Of a stretch of 64,000 bases of DNA, positions 43,459 through 51,637 are shown one piece after another. The translations under genes and the position numbers were made by a program. Origin of the DNA: Chitinophagales bacterium (GTDB lineage Bacteria > Bacteroidota > Bacteroidia > Chitinophagales > CAIOSU01); NCBI GenBank assembly GCA_040877935.1, contig JBBDNB010000001.1:110855-174854 (forward strand), written 5' to 3'. The notes below the pieces were generated by a model that made no database searches, was not told the DNA's origin, and was given only the letters and a program-made list of their open reading frames with translations. Within the stretch, counting starts at the first letter, position 1. Every line of letters starts with the position of its first letter.

Positions 43459-44367
43459 TTAATTGCAATGTTTTTTTATCAAATCGTAAGCTTCATGATA
43501 TCCCAACTCTCCTGCTTTACTCAAATCTATACAACCTTCATTCATTTTATATGTTATTAATTTAAGAACACCTCTGCCATAGTAAGCTAAAGCATCGGTA
43601 GGGTCAACCTTTATTGCTTCACTAAAGTCTGATAATGCTCCTCTAAAGTCTTCAAGCTTGCCTTTAGTGAGAGCTCTATTGCGGTAAGCTAAAGCATCAG
43701 TAGGGTCAATCTTTATTGCTTCATTATAGTCTGATATTGCACCCCTGTAATCTTCAAGCTTGGCTTTGGTAAGACCTCTATTGCGGTAAGCTAAAGCATC
43801 AGTAGGGTCAATCTTTATTGCTTCACTAAAATCTGATATTGCCCCTTTATAATCTCCAAGCTTGTCTTTGGCAAGACCTCTATTGTTGTATGCTATAGCA
43901 AACTTAGGGTCAATCTTTATTGCCTCATTATAGTCTGATATTGCACCCCTGTAATCTTCAAGCTTGTCTTTAATAAATCCTCTATCGTAGTAAGCTTGAG
44001 AATCCTTAGAGTCAATCTTTATTGCTTCATTAAAGTCTGATAATGCACCTCTATAATCTTCAAGCTTGGCTTTGGTAAGACCTCTATTGCGGTAAAAATG
44101 ATAAACTGTTGGGTCAATCTTTATTGCCTCATTAAAATCTGATATTGCCCCTTTATAATCTCCAAGCTTGTCTTTGGTAAGACCTCTATTGTTGTATGCT
44201 ATAGCAAACTTAGGGTCAATCTTTATTGCCTCATTATAGTCTGATATTGCTCCTCTAAAATCTCCTCGCTTGTCTTTAGCAACTCCTTTACTGTTGTAAT
44301 CATTTTCTGATTGGCTAGACATATTACAACTACACAAAACCAGCAAACTAATAATTAAAACTATCAT
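43459..44367 (-). CDS. TPR-repeat lipoprotein
   Basis: This is a 302-residue protein with a lipoprotein-like signal (LLVLCSCNMSS) followed by seven 34-residue TPR units and a Sel1-like or partial unit. The units are very alike, for example DYRGAISDYNEAIKIDP then KFAIAYNNRGL or TDALAYRNRGL. Units 1-2 are nearly the same as units 4-5, a 306-bp offset, so a block duplication is likely. TPR lipoproteins serve as protein-binding scaffolds; the partner is unknown. Confidence 0.88.
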   Translation of the reverse strand: MIVLIISLLVLCSCNMSSQSENDYNSKGVAKDKRGDFRGAISDYNEAIKIDPKFAIAYNNRGLTKDKLGDYKGAISDFNEAIKIDPTVYHFYRNRGLTKAKLEDYRGALSDFNEAIKIDSKDSQAYYDRGFIKDKLEDYRGAISDYNEAIKIDPKFAIAYNNRGLAKDKLGDYKGAISDFSEAIKIDPTDALAYRNRGLTKAKLEDYRGAISDYNEAIKIDPTDALAYRNRALTKGKLEDFRGALSDFSEAIKVDPTDALAYYGRGVLKLITYKMNEGCIDLSKAGELGYHEAYDLIKKHCN

Positions 44368-44504
44368 ATGGTTTTTATTTTTTTCAGATATTTGACTAAA
44401 ATAAGAAATTCTGGATTTGATAAATAGGCTCGCTTTTGCCCTGCTGACTACTATACTGCAAAATGCGAACCAGTAAAGATTAAGATTTAAATGATAAAAC
44501 TACA

Positions 44505-44831
44505 CTACTTTTCAGACTTAAATTCAGATAATAAAAAATCTAACTGACCGCGTGTATAGTTCTCTGGGTTCTCCAAAAAATAACAGTCAGGGAATTGATC
44601 AGAAAATTGTTTCTTCATAGTTTCTGTTTCTTTTAATGTTTTAACAAGAGAAATTACAGCATTATTAGAGATGTCTGGTTTTTTAACAGATATCAATATA
44701 GTTGGAAAAGGGATAGAAGATAAATTATCCCCATTTATATGTCTAAAATAATAAATGGTTTGGTTGTGAGTACTTTCCAGATATAATCTAATACCCCCAT
44801 CAATCATTTTGATTTCGTAGTTCTTCGGCAT
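44505..44831 (-). CDS. Hypothetical protein of 108 residues
   Basis: This soluble protein begins MPKNYEIKMIDGGIRLYL and has no recognised domain. The middle segment FPTILISVKKPDISNNAVISLVKTLKETE alternates strand and helix. Its first codons and leader are duplicated in front of the 44967-45410 gene. It lies in the AT-rich accessory region. Confidence 0.5.
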   Translation of the reverse strand: MPKNYEIKMIDGGIRLYLESTHNQTIYYFRHINGDNLSSIPFPTILISVKKPDISNNAVISLVKTLKETETMKKQFSDQFPDCYFLENPENYTRGQLDFLLSEFKSEK

Positions 44832-44872
44832 AATAGTTACTTTTTATAATACCAATTTAAATAAAATTTTAT
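44799..44872 (-). repeat. Duplicated 5' region, copy A
   Basis: This stretch covers the start of the 108-residue gene and about 40 bases upstream. It matches 45402-45481 over roughly 75 bases with about 80 percent identity, in the same orientation. In copy A the segment begins with ATG, and in copy B the same position is ATA. Confidence 0.6.
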
Positions 44873-44966
44873 GTTAAAACATAAACAAGAGGAAGAAGTT
44901 AGTCCACTATATCAAACATACATGGTAATGGTGACTATTATTAAAATAACTTTATTCCACCTTGTT

Positions 44967-45410
44967 TTACTCGCTTTTGGAAAAGTCTCCTCTAAATTTA
45001 CATTTCATAAAAAAGAAGAATGCCATAAAACTCTCACCAAAGAGGATAGTACTAACCAACCAGTAAAACCTATAACCAAATGAATAGAAAAAGTAAGAAA
45101 GAAGTGATACTATTGCTACACTTACGGATGTAGTAAATACAAACATATAAACAGGTTCTTTTTGCATCTTAACAAATGCATTATTATAAAACCAATTTTG
45201 CCAAAATAAAACCAATAGATAACTAATAAAAAGATGAAGACTTGCAAGACAGGATGCAAATATTATAGGCACTTCCATACTTTGAGTAAAAACAGAGTTA
45301 ATATTAAAAGTTACAATATTAAGATACCAAAATGGTGCTAATACTAAAAAGGCGAATAAAGCTGTTTTAGGGTGCTTTGGTAGATCAAGTAAGGCTAAAA
45401 GATCGATCAT
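44967..45410 (-). CDS. Membrane protein of 147 residues
   Basis: This protein has about four membrane helices, among them KTALFAFLVLAPFWYLNIVTF, MEVPIIFASCLASLHLFISYLLVL and VYMFVFTTSVSVAIVSLLSYFF. No family was recognised; the layout resembles small DUF3667/Yip1-like proteins only loosely. Its start lies inside a duplicated 5' region shared with the neighbouring 108-residue gene, in frame with the PKNYEIK codons of that gene. Confidence 0.5.
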   Translation of the reverse strand: MIDLLALLDLPKHPKTALFAFLVLAPFWYLNIVTFNINSVFTQSMEVPIIFASCLASLHLFISYLLVLFWQNWFYNNAFVKMQKEPVYMFVFTTSVSVAIVSLLSYFFYSFGYRFYWLVSTILFGESFMAFFFFMKCKFRGDFSKSE

Positions 45411-45481
45411 TTTGATTTCGTAGTTTTTTGGTATGGTAGTTAATCTTTATAAAACCAATTTAAACAAAACTTTTAATTTAT
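45402..45481 (-). repeat. Duplicated 5' region, copy B
   Basis: This matches 44799-44872 over about 75 bases. Here the codon matching the ATG of copy A is ATA, and the downstream ATG at 45410 starts the membrane protein gene. Confidence 0.6.
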
Positions 45482-45602
45482 GTCAGAAGAAAATAAAGAG
45501 TCCTTAAATTAAGCACGCATTCTCTATGCTTCAGGCTGAGCTGCAAATGCGCTAGATTTAGGGGCGCACTGGCGGTCATTTGACCTTCAGCCGTCTACTT
45601 GA

Positions 45603-47384
45603 TTAGCTATCGTCACTTATTGTACTAATATCAATTAACTTTAAATCATATATTTCATTCATTTCTTTGACTACATTGACTATGGAATATTTCGCAATAT
45701 TTGATTTACTTTCTCTAATTTTTTCAATTGCTGTTCCTTGGTATTTGGTTTTATTTCTATAGGCTAAAACAAAAATCACTTGGATTGAACCGTCTATTAA
45801 GTGATCTACAATCTCTGGAATATTAATTTGATTAGTTGGACTTTGCGAGTTGTATTCCGTGAGCGTTGGTATGAGATAATTTTCGCCTGTGTTGTCACTC
45901 AGATCAATGTTCAATCGTTTTGCAGCTAATACCACTTGGATGTAACAATCTCTAAGTTTGACGTCAAAGCCATCTTTAACATGAATGAAATAAAGTTTGT
46001 CATCTCTAATTTGAAGTACATCGCATAATTCAATATTGTCAATTAATAGTTTGTCTAGGTTGTACGAATTAACTCCATCTTGCTGCTGGTTATATTCACC
46101 TTCACTAATTGAGCCTCTCCATTGCTTTAACAGATTGTCTTCAAGCTTATATCGTTGATACTTATCTATAGCAGAATCGGTTAACTTTTGTAGAAAGACA
46201 TCTTTAATATGGTACCATTCTCTGTCTATTTTAAAGTACCTTTTATTTTGGTCTGTTAATTCTGCAACTATATGATTTAGAAAAGTTCCATAGGTTATCT
46301 CCTCATGATTCCTAACTCCTCTAATTTGGTTTTTATAAATTTCATTCTTGATATTGAAATCTTCAAAATCACCTTCAAGCCTATTGTAAATGTGTTCTAT
46401 TGAAGCAATGTAGAGTTTTTGCCTGTTCTCAATTAGTTTATCTGTTGATCCTCTTGAATTCTTAAACCTTACTATGTATTTGTCGCATTCATAGAAATTC
46501 TCAAGCTTGGTTGGATGAACGATGTCTATATCTCTTCGGTCAACCATGTCTAAGTTTTGATAAGAGAATTGTTTTACGTCCTCTATAATTGAACTTATGA
46601 GTTTGGTGTCGAGTAATTCTATTAGTTCTTCATTTTCAATTTTTTTGAAAAAGGACAAATCAACTGCTTCTACATTCTTGATTAGATTATCTAATAGTTT
46701 GATTAATTGTAGAAGATCATCAAATGAAATCATTTTTCTGAGACAGAAATAAGAACCAACTTCCAGAATAGCTTGATTGATGTCTAGTCCAAAATCTGAG
46801 AAAAACCCATTTTTCAATTCATCTCTAACAACGATTTTCATCACTGCAGGAATTTCAGAAAATTCAATTGTATCAGCTACAGTTTGGTTGTAATTGTAGG
46901 TTGTGGTTTGAAGGGACACATTATTTGCAATTGATCTCGATTTTATCTCTATAACCAAATCTTCAGCAGGTTTAGCTATTCTACTGTAAACATCAATTCC
47001 AAAAGTAGGGTTAATAAATGTTTTAATCACCCCTATTCCACTACCACCAATAACACAATAAATGGAGTTGTTGTAGCTAGTGAAAAGGACATATGAAAAT
47101 TTTATGATGCTGAAATTTTGATCTTGACCAATATAATCTGGTAAGAATAATCTCCAATAATGTCTCTCTTCTGGTTGATTATAGCAATATGATGCAAATT
47201 TGAAATCTTCAACTTCACCTTCTTCAAATTGGATATTAAATGTATCAATGTCATCGACACCTGCGTATATATGTTTTTTATGGTTCTCTATAATTATTTG
47301 CACAGACTCTTCAAATGATTTGTCACGAAGCAAATAGTGAGATTCTTTTATTTTGAAGACTTTTATGTGAAATTTTTGATTCAT
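45603..47384 (-). CDS. TIGR04141/DUF6119 sporadically distributed protein
   Basis: This is a 593-residue soluble protein. The order of conserved segments fits the TIGR04141 (DUF6119) family: SNNSIYCVIGGSGIGVIKTF-like, FSDFGLDINQAILEVG, KRYFKIDREWYHIKD, EGEYNQQQ and IELCDVLQIRDDKLYFIHVK. Members are sporadic in bacteria and often near defence or mobile genes; the biochemical role is unknown. It lies beyond the 47409-47531 boundary repeat downstream of the GNAT gene on the same strand and may be a cassette gene. Confidence 0.7.
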   Translation of the reverse strand: MNQKFHIKVFKIKESHYLLRDKSFEESVQIIIENHKKHIYAGVDDIDTFNIQFEEGEVEDFKFASYCYNQPEERHYWRLFLPDYIGQDQNFSIIKFSYVLFTSYNNSIYCVIGGSGIGVIKTFINPTFGIDVYSRIAKPAEDLVIEIKSRSIANNVSLQTTTYNYNQTVADTIEFSEIPAVMKIVVRDELKNGFFSDFGLDINQAILEVGSYFCLRKMISFDDLLQLIKLLDNLIKNVEAVDLSFFKKIENEELIELLDTKLISSIIEDVKQFSYQNLDMVDRRDIDIVHPTKLENFYECDKYIVRFKNSRGSTDKLIENRQKLYIASIEHIYNRLEGDFEDFNIKNEIYKNQIRGVRNHEEITYGTFLNHIVAELTDQNKRYFKIDREWYHIKDVFLQKLTDSAIDKYQRYKLEDNLLKQWRGSISEGEYNQQQDGVNSYNLDKLLIDNIELCDVLQIRDDKLYFIHVKDGFDVKLRDCYIQVVLAAKRLNIDLSDNTGENYLIPTLTEYNSQSPTNQINIPEIVDHLIDGSIQVIFVLAYRNKTKYQGTAIEKIRESKSNIAKYSIVNVVKEMNEIYDLKLIDISTISDDS

Positions 47385-47408
47385 TTATATTGGTTATCCT
47401 TGATGATA

Positions 47409-47531
47409 GCTAACGGTCCTCGGCTATGAGTAGTTGGGGATTTCTTGCCCTAACTTTTCGATCTAGCACTGACCTTTGCTTTATTCATTTAAGTGCCAAA
47501 ACCCCAATTGCTTAAAACCGATGTTAGCCAT
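47409..47531 (-). repeat. Cassette-boundary-like inverted-repeat site
   Basis: Between the TIGR04141 gene and the GNAT gene, GCTAACGG near the left end and TGTTAGCCATAG near the right end are inverted. An inner pair GTTGGGG / CCCCAATT lies inside them, with a longer central arm. This nested layout (outer GTTAGC-type ends, inner stem) is that of integron attC-like sites. No integrase gene is in the window. Confidence 0.5.
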
Positions 47532-48372
47532 AGTTTTTTATTAACCTATCAGAGTGTTCGTATTGTTTTTCAAAGCCTACAGATTCAACCATTTTGTTAG
47601 ATGCTAAACTTTCTTTAGTTGTCATAAGTAAAATCTGATTGTTCGATTTGTAAATTTTATTAGTAACATAAGATAGTAAATGCTTTCCATTTCCATTCAT
47701 TCTATGATTTGTATCTATAAATATTGTTCCAATCATATTCGGTTCTTGATTTAAAAAACTCATTATAGTACAAAATCCGATAATTTTATTACTTATTGTT
47801 AATTTGAAAATCAATTTTCGTAAACGTAGACTTTCTATTTTATCTTCCATAGATTGTAAATCCTTATCGTTTACGCCATTGTATTCCTCGTGAAAATATT
47901 GTTGATAAAGAACTGCTATTTCTGACACATCCTCTTTACTTACTGCACTTACTTCATTCGTGAATTTTGATTTAAGCTTTAGATAATTTAGGTTATAATA
48001 ATATCTTTCTTTAAAAGGTTCGAGAGAAAAGTCTGAATTTATTTGCGCCAATTGTTCAATGATTTCGGTATCTCCAGCAAAATGAAAACCATTTATTTTA
48101 AATTGGCTGAAATTGACTTTACTATTAATTATAGTAATATCTTCCTTTGTCAAATTCCTGCTATTTAGAAGATAGTTTCCGTTAATCCAAAAACCTACAC
48201 ACCATCTATCATTTGATTCATAAATCCAACAGTCAAAGAATTCCGAATGTCCAGACATTACACTGCCAAAAGCATTGATTATATAGTAAAAATCGAATTC
48301 GTTGTATCCGTTGAGATTTTCGATTTGATTAATAAATTCGCCATTTAAATCGTCTGTATAATCTGTAAACAT
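47524..48372 (-). CDS. GNAT-family N-acetyltransferase
   Basis: This is a 282-residue protein. The C-terminal 130 residues form a GNAT domain: LIFKLTISNKIIGFCTIM, MIGTIFIDTNHRMNGNGKHLLSYVTNKI (acetyl-CoA loop region R/NxxGxG) and NKMVESVGFEKQ. The N-terminal half is Trp/Tyr-rich and not recognised. The substrate is unknown. The gene is flanked by two repeat elements (47409-47531 and 48391-48531) and AT-rich, consistent with a mobile cassette gene. Confidence 0.75.
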   Translation of the reverse strand: MFTDYTDDLNGEFINQIENLNGYNEFDFYYIINAFGSVMSGHSEFFDCWIYESNDRWCVGFWINGNYLLNSRNLTKEDITIINSKVNFSQFKINGFHFAGDTEIIEQLAQINSDFSLEPFKERYYYNLNYLKLKSKFTNEVSAVSKEDVSEIAVLYQQYFHEEYNGVNDKDLQSMEDKIESLRLRKLIFKLTISNKIIGFCTIMSFLNQEPNMIGTIFIDTNHRMNGNGKHLLSYVTNKIYKSNNQILLMTTKESLASNKMVESVGFEKQYEHSDRLIKNYG

Positions 48373-48390
48373 TGGTTTTTTTTTAAATTA

Positions 48391-48531
48391 TGGATAACTC
48401 GTTTATAGGTATGATAAAATCAAACATAGCTCTCCATTTTGGCTGGCTATATATAAAAAACACCCTACTTTAATTTTTCAAGATTGATAAAGATAAAAAA
48501 TATTATAACTCATTAAATGCTTTGCTTTGGG
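48391..48531 (-). repeat. Boundary repeat, copy 1 (GNAT gene leader)
   Basis: This noncoding sequence upstream of the GNAT gene is nearly identical to an inverted copy at 63183-63320. Its right part (48443-48527) is repeated directly at 49520-49604. It contains the arms of a TAGCC...GGCTA-type hairpin. Confidence 0.75.
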
Positions 48532-48548
48532 ATCTTGTTTCATACATT

Positions 48549-49421
48549 TTATTCCTGTTCATCCAATTTATCCAGTAATTCGGGCAAGAGGTCACTCATC
48601 TTGGAAAAGGCAAACCACTTCTTACCTAAATCTTTCAAAGAAGCTCCAATATGATAGAGTTCCTTCTGGTCAATGATTAAAAACCGATCGTGACTGTCTC
48701 GCAGGCTTAGTATTTTAATGGGAGGATATTGGCTGTTGTGTTTTTCAAGGTCTTGCCGCAATGCCTTGCTTATGTTTTTGGTGTAAATAGTGGCTTCAAT
48801 ATTTTTACTTCGCTTTGTTAGCAGATTCAATGCTGTTTCGTCCACATAGTTGTCGATGAGGATAATTTCCTTTTGTGCACTTTTTATAAGATCTGCAGCA
48901 AACACATAGGCATCGAACATTTGTCCGTTGAAAAAAATGCCTTGAGTAGGAATAAGGTGCGTATTGATTTGTAGGTCTATTTGGTTTACCTTGTTTTCAA
49001 GTGAGTCAAAATTGTCTTCCAATCGATTCATTCGGTTATTGATGGCATATCCTTTCAATAAATAGTCTTTTAAAACTCGGCTTGCCCAAATACGAAATTG
49101 TGTTCCCTGTTTGGAGTTTACTCTATAGCCTACAGAAAGAATTGCATCAAGATTGTAATACTTTACACTTTTGTTTTGTGTTTTACCTTTTATCGCTCCG
49201 TGTTTAGTGGTATGTGCAAAAAATGCACATACCACTTTTTCTTCTAATTCTTCTTCTTTGAAAATATTTTTGAGGTGCTTGCTTATTACTGTTCTGTCTC
49301 GCCCAAATAGTTGTGCAACTTGCTCTTGGGTAAGCCAAAAAGTTTCGTTTTCTTCATCAAGTCGCACTTCAATATGCTCTGCTAATTCATTTGGTCGATA
49401 TAAAACAATTTCGTTTTTCAT
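48549..49421 (-). CDS. RhuM-type (ORF6N/DNA-binding) protein with PLD-like C-terminus
   Basis: The ATG at 49421 gives a 290-residue protein (MKNEIVLYRPNELAEHIEV); the longer frame starts at TTG. The N-terminal 130 residues are the RhuM (virulence protein) family: WLTQEQVAQLFGRDRTVISKHLKNIF and NLDAILSVGYRVNSKQGTQFRIWA. After a coiled stretch, the C-terminal 120 residues resemble a phospholipase-D-like domain (IILIDNYVDETALNLL, SHDRFLIIDQKELYHIGASLKDLG). Such proteins are scattered on mobile DNA. It lies between two direct boundary repeats. Confidence 0.85.
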   Translation of the reverse strand: MKNEIVLYRPNELAEHIEVRLDEENETFWLTQEQVAQLFGRDRTVISKHLKNIFKEEELEEKVVCAFFAHTTKHGAIKGKTQNKSVKYYNLDAILSVGYRVNSKQGTQFRIWASRVLKDYLLKGYAINNRMNRLEDNFDSLENKVNQIDLQINTHLIPTQGIFFNGQMFDAYVFAADLIKSAQKEIILIDNYVDETALNLLTKRSKNIEATIYTKNISKALRQDLEKHNSQYPPIKILSLRDSHDRFLIIDQKELYHIGASLKDLGKKWFAFSKMSDLLPELLDKLDEQE

Positions 49422-49519
49422 ACCTAAATCAAATTTTTCTAGTGACGCTAAAATAACAGCACTTTCATTATACAAGGCTTTTTATAATGTTCCACCAGCT
49501 CTTTGATGCACAATTTGCG

Positions 49520-49604
49520 CTGGCTATGTATGAAAAACACCCTTCTTTAATTATTCAAGATTGATAAAGATAAAAAATATTATACCTCATTAAATGTTTT
49601 GCTT
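49520..49604 (-). repeat. Boundary repeat, copy 2 (upstream of the RhuM-type gene)
   Basis: This is an 85-base sequence matching 48443-48527 with few differences, in the same orientation. With copy 1 it brackets the RhuM-type gene. Confidence 0.75.
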
Positions 49605-50181
49605 CCGCTTGCGTCTCGCAAGTGGAAATTTGGCCCGCCTCTGGCTGTATTAAAAATTGCAAGATGCAATCCAATTCCTTGCTCGCTAGAAGCGTAGCAA
49701 GGGCAAAAACTTAGGTTTATGCAGGTTTTCAAAAGAATGCTGTCGCTGTAAGAGAAACTCACTTTCAAACTTTGTTCAAAAAAATTTAGTTGTTTAAATG
49801 CTGAGAATTATGTAAAATTGCATATCCCGTCTAAGTGAAGCCTGACGTGCCACGTCAGAGATTTGTAGCAAAGACGGGATTTTTTATTTGTACTTGGTAT
49901 CATCAATTTGATAATTGTTGGGGATAAATTTCCAATGGCTATATAAATGCCCACTACTTAATCCAACCAGATTCTTCCTGCCCTGCCGCCCGCCCGAACG
50001 TACTTCGGTACGGGCGGGGGTCAGGCGGGCATTCCGCTACGCTTCATTCAGAATGACGATTTCAATCAACCCGACAGAAATTATTCGGACAGATTAATCT
50101 ACAAGGCCGCTCTTTCGGATTTACAATTCGAAAGATATATTCCTGGATTTTAATCCAGTATCCTGAATGTTGTTCAAAAAC

Positions 50182-50347
50182 GCAAACCCGCGTGAGGGAT
50201 GGAAGCGGCATCCTTTTGGGGCGGGGCAACTATGTGTTGCGGGCTTTGGGATAGCGACCAGCGGAAGCTCATTCCAAAGTCCATTTGCAACACTTTGCCT
50301 CCGCCCCAAAAGATAGAGCGGATCAGCCCGACCCGAAGGGGCACGCC
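50182..50347. ncRNA. Structured intergenic element (Flavo-1-like candidate)
   Basis: An outer arm TTTTGGGGCGG (50214-50224) pairs perfectly with CCGCCCCAAAA (50301-50311). Inside it GTGTTGC (50234-50240) pairs with GCAACAC (50287-50293), and CTTTGG (50244-50249) with CCAAAG (50274-50279). The flanks, GAGGGATGGAAGCGGCATCC and AGAGCGGATCAGCCCGACCC, resemble a recurrent Bacteroidota intergenic element that I associate with the Flavo-1 RNA motif. That name is from memory and the transcribed strand is not decided. Confidence 0.45.
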
Positions 50348-50536
50348 ATTCTGATGATTTGATTTGCTAATGAATTGATTCAATGATTCAATATTGGTGT
50401 AGGATTGTTTTCTGCTTCCCTTATTTTTAACCCATCTTTGTGGGATAGAACGCAGGTTGCGCTGATTGAGCTGGTTCTCGCAGATTTAATTTATCATAAT
50501 CATCCGCGTCATTAGCGTTCCATTAAAAATAAGCCT

Positions 50537-51637
50537 ATGAAAAAGAGTATTTACGAAAAATATGCGGATCTGTTGATCAACTATTCGCTGCACATGGAAA
50601 AGGGCGAAAAGTTGTTTGTAAAATCTACTTTTTTGGCAGAACCGCTGCTGAAGGAATTGTATCGCGCAGCATTGCAAGCTGGGGCGCAGGTGGAGTTTTT
50701 CCTGGATTTTGAGGATCAACAAAACATCTTGCTCGATAATGCGGATGCCGAACTGCTGCAAAAGGAATCGGAGCTGAAGCGCTATGCCTTTGAAAATTTT
50801 GATGCTTTCCTGAGCATTCAGGCGCCCTACAATGTAAATGCGCTAAAGGATGCGGATAATGAGAAAATGAAGCGGCTGAAGGATGCTTCTGCGGGCATTT
50901 CAAAAATCTACAGCGAAAGGACGGGAAATGGCAGCATGAAGCGTTCGCTTTGTGTATTTCCCACGGCTGCACTGGCTCAGGTGGCGGGCATGTCGATGGG
51001 CGATTATGAGGATTTTGTTTTTTCTGCTTGTTATCTCTACCACGAAAATCCGGTGGAGGAGTGGCTTAAAGTGCGCAAAATGCAGCAGGGCATTGTGGAT
51101 CACTTGAACAAGTGCAAGACAATCCGCTATGTGAATGGCCGCACGGATATTACACTGAATGTGGAGGGTCGCATCTGGCAGAATTCAGATGGTTGTAACA
51201 ATATGCCTTCGGGCGAGGTTTTTACTTCTCCTGTGGAGGATTCAGCCAATGGGCATATTTATTTTGATTATCCATCTGTATATAATGGCAATGAGGTGCA
51301 GGGTGTGAAACTGGAAGTAAAGGATGGTTACATCACGAAATGGTCGGTAGATCAGGGTGCTGATTTCTTTGACAAGATTATGGAGATTCCGGGTACGCAC
51401 TATTTTGGTGAGGTGGCCATCGCTACGAATTACGGCATTCAGCGACCGACCAAGCATACTTTGTTTGACGAAAAAATAGGGGGGACCGTGCATTTGGCCA
51501 TTGGTCAATCTTATTTGAATACGGGCGGAAAGAACGAATCATCGGTGCACTGGGATTTGATTGCCGATATGAAAAAAGATGGGGAGATATATGCAGATGG
51601 CGAGAAGATTTATGAAAAAGGTCAATTTTTGATTTAA
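50537..51637 (+). CDS. M29-family (thermophilic-type) aminopeptidase
   Basis: This is a 366-residue metallo-aminopeptidase of family M29 (AmpS/aminopeptidase T). Metal-ligand regions are visible as NMPSGEVFTSPVEDSANG (Glu), GTHYFGEVAIATNYG (Glu) and a late FDEKIGGTVHLAIGQSY with SSVHWDLIADM. The N-terminal part LINYSLHMEKGEKLFVKS fits the family. It should remove N-terminal residues from peptides in the cytoplasm. It is preceded by a repeat-rich gap. Confidence 0.92.
   Translation: MKKSIYEKYADLLINYSLHMEKGEKLFVKSTFLAEPLLKELYRAALQAGAQVEFFLDFEDQQNILLDNADAELLQKESELKRYAFENFDAFLSIQAPYNVNALKDADNEKMKRLKDASAGISKIYSERTGNGSMKRSLCVFPTAALAQVAGMSMGDYEDFVFSACYLYHENPVEEWLKVRKMQQGIVDHLNKCKTIRYVNGRTDITLNVEGRIWQNSDGCNNMPSGEVFTSPVEDSANGHIYFDYPSVYNGNEVQGVKLEVKDGYITKWSVDQGADFFDKIMEIPGTHYFGEVAIATNYGIQRPTKHTLFDEKIGGTVHLAIGQSYLNTGGKNESSVHWDLIADMKKDGEIYADGEKIYEKGQFLI

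Larger units (their letters stand above)
49422..50536. other. Gene-poor stretch with several repeat elements
   Basis: No supported gene lies in this 1.1-kb stretch. It contains boundary repeat copy 2 (49520-49604), a GACGTGCCACGTC-type palindrome near 49845, a GC-rich hairpin (CGTAC-TTCG-GTACG, about 49986-50020), a sequence related to 39550-39585 at 50117-50152, and a long structured element at 50182-50347. Confidence 0.55.

Noticed and set aside
43459..44367. Regular 102-base repeats as a CRISPR array
   Set aside because: They are in-frame TPR units of a coding gene, with no repeat-spacer structure.
44871..45083. 70-residue plus-strand open frame
   Set aside because: It overlaps the end of a better-supported membrane protein gene on the other strand and the duplicated leader.
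49580..49768. 62-residue minus-strand open frame
   Set aside because: It overlaps boundary repeat copy 2 and has no protein-like features.
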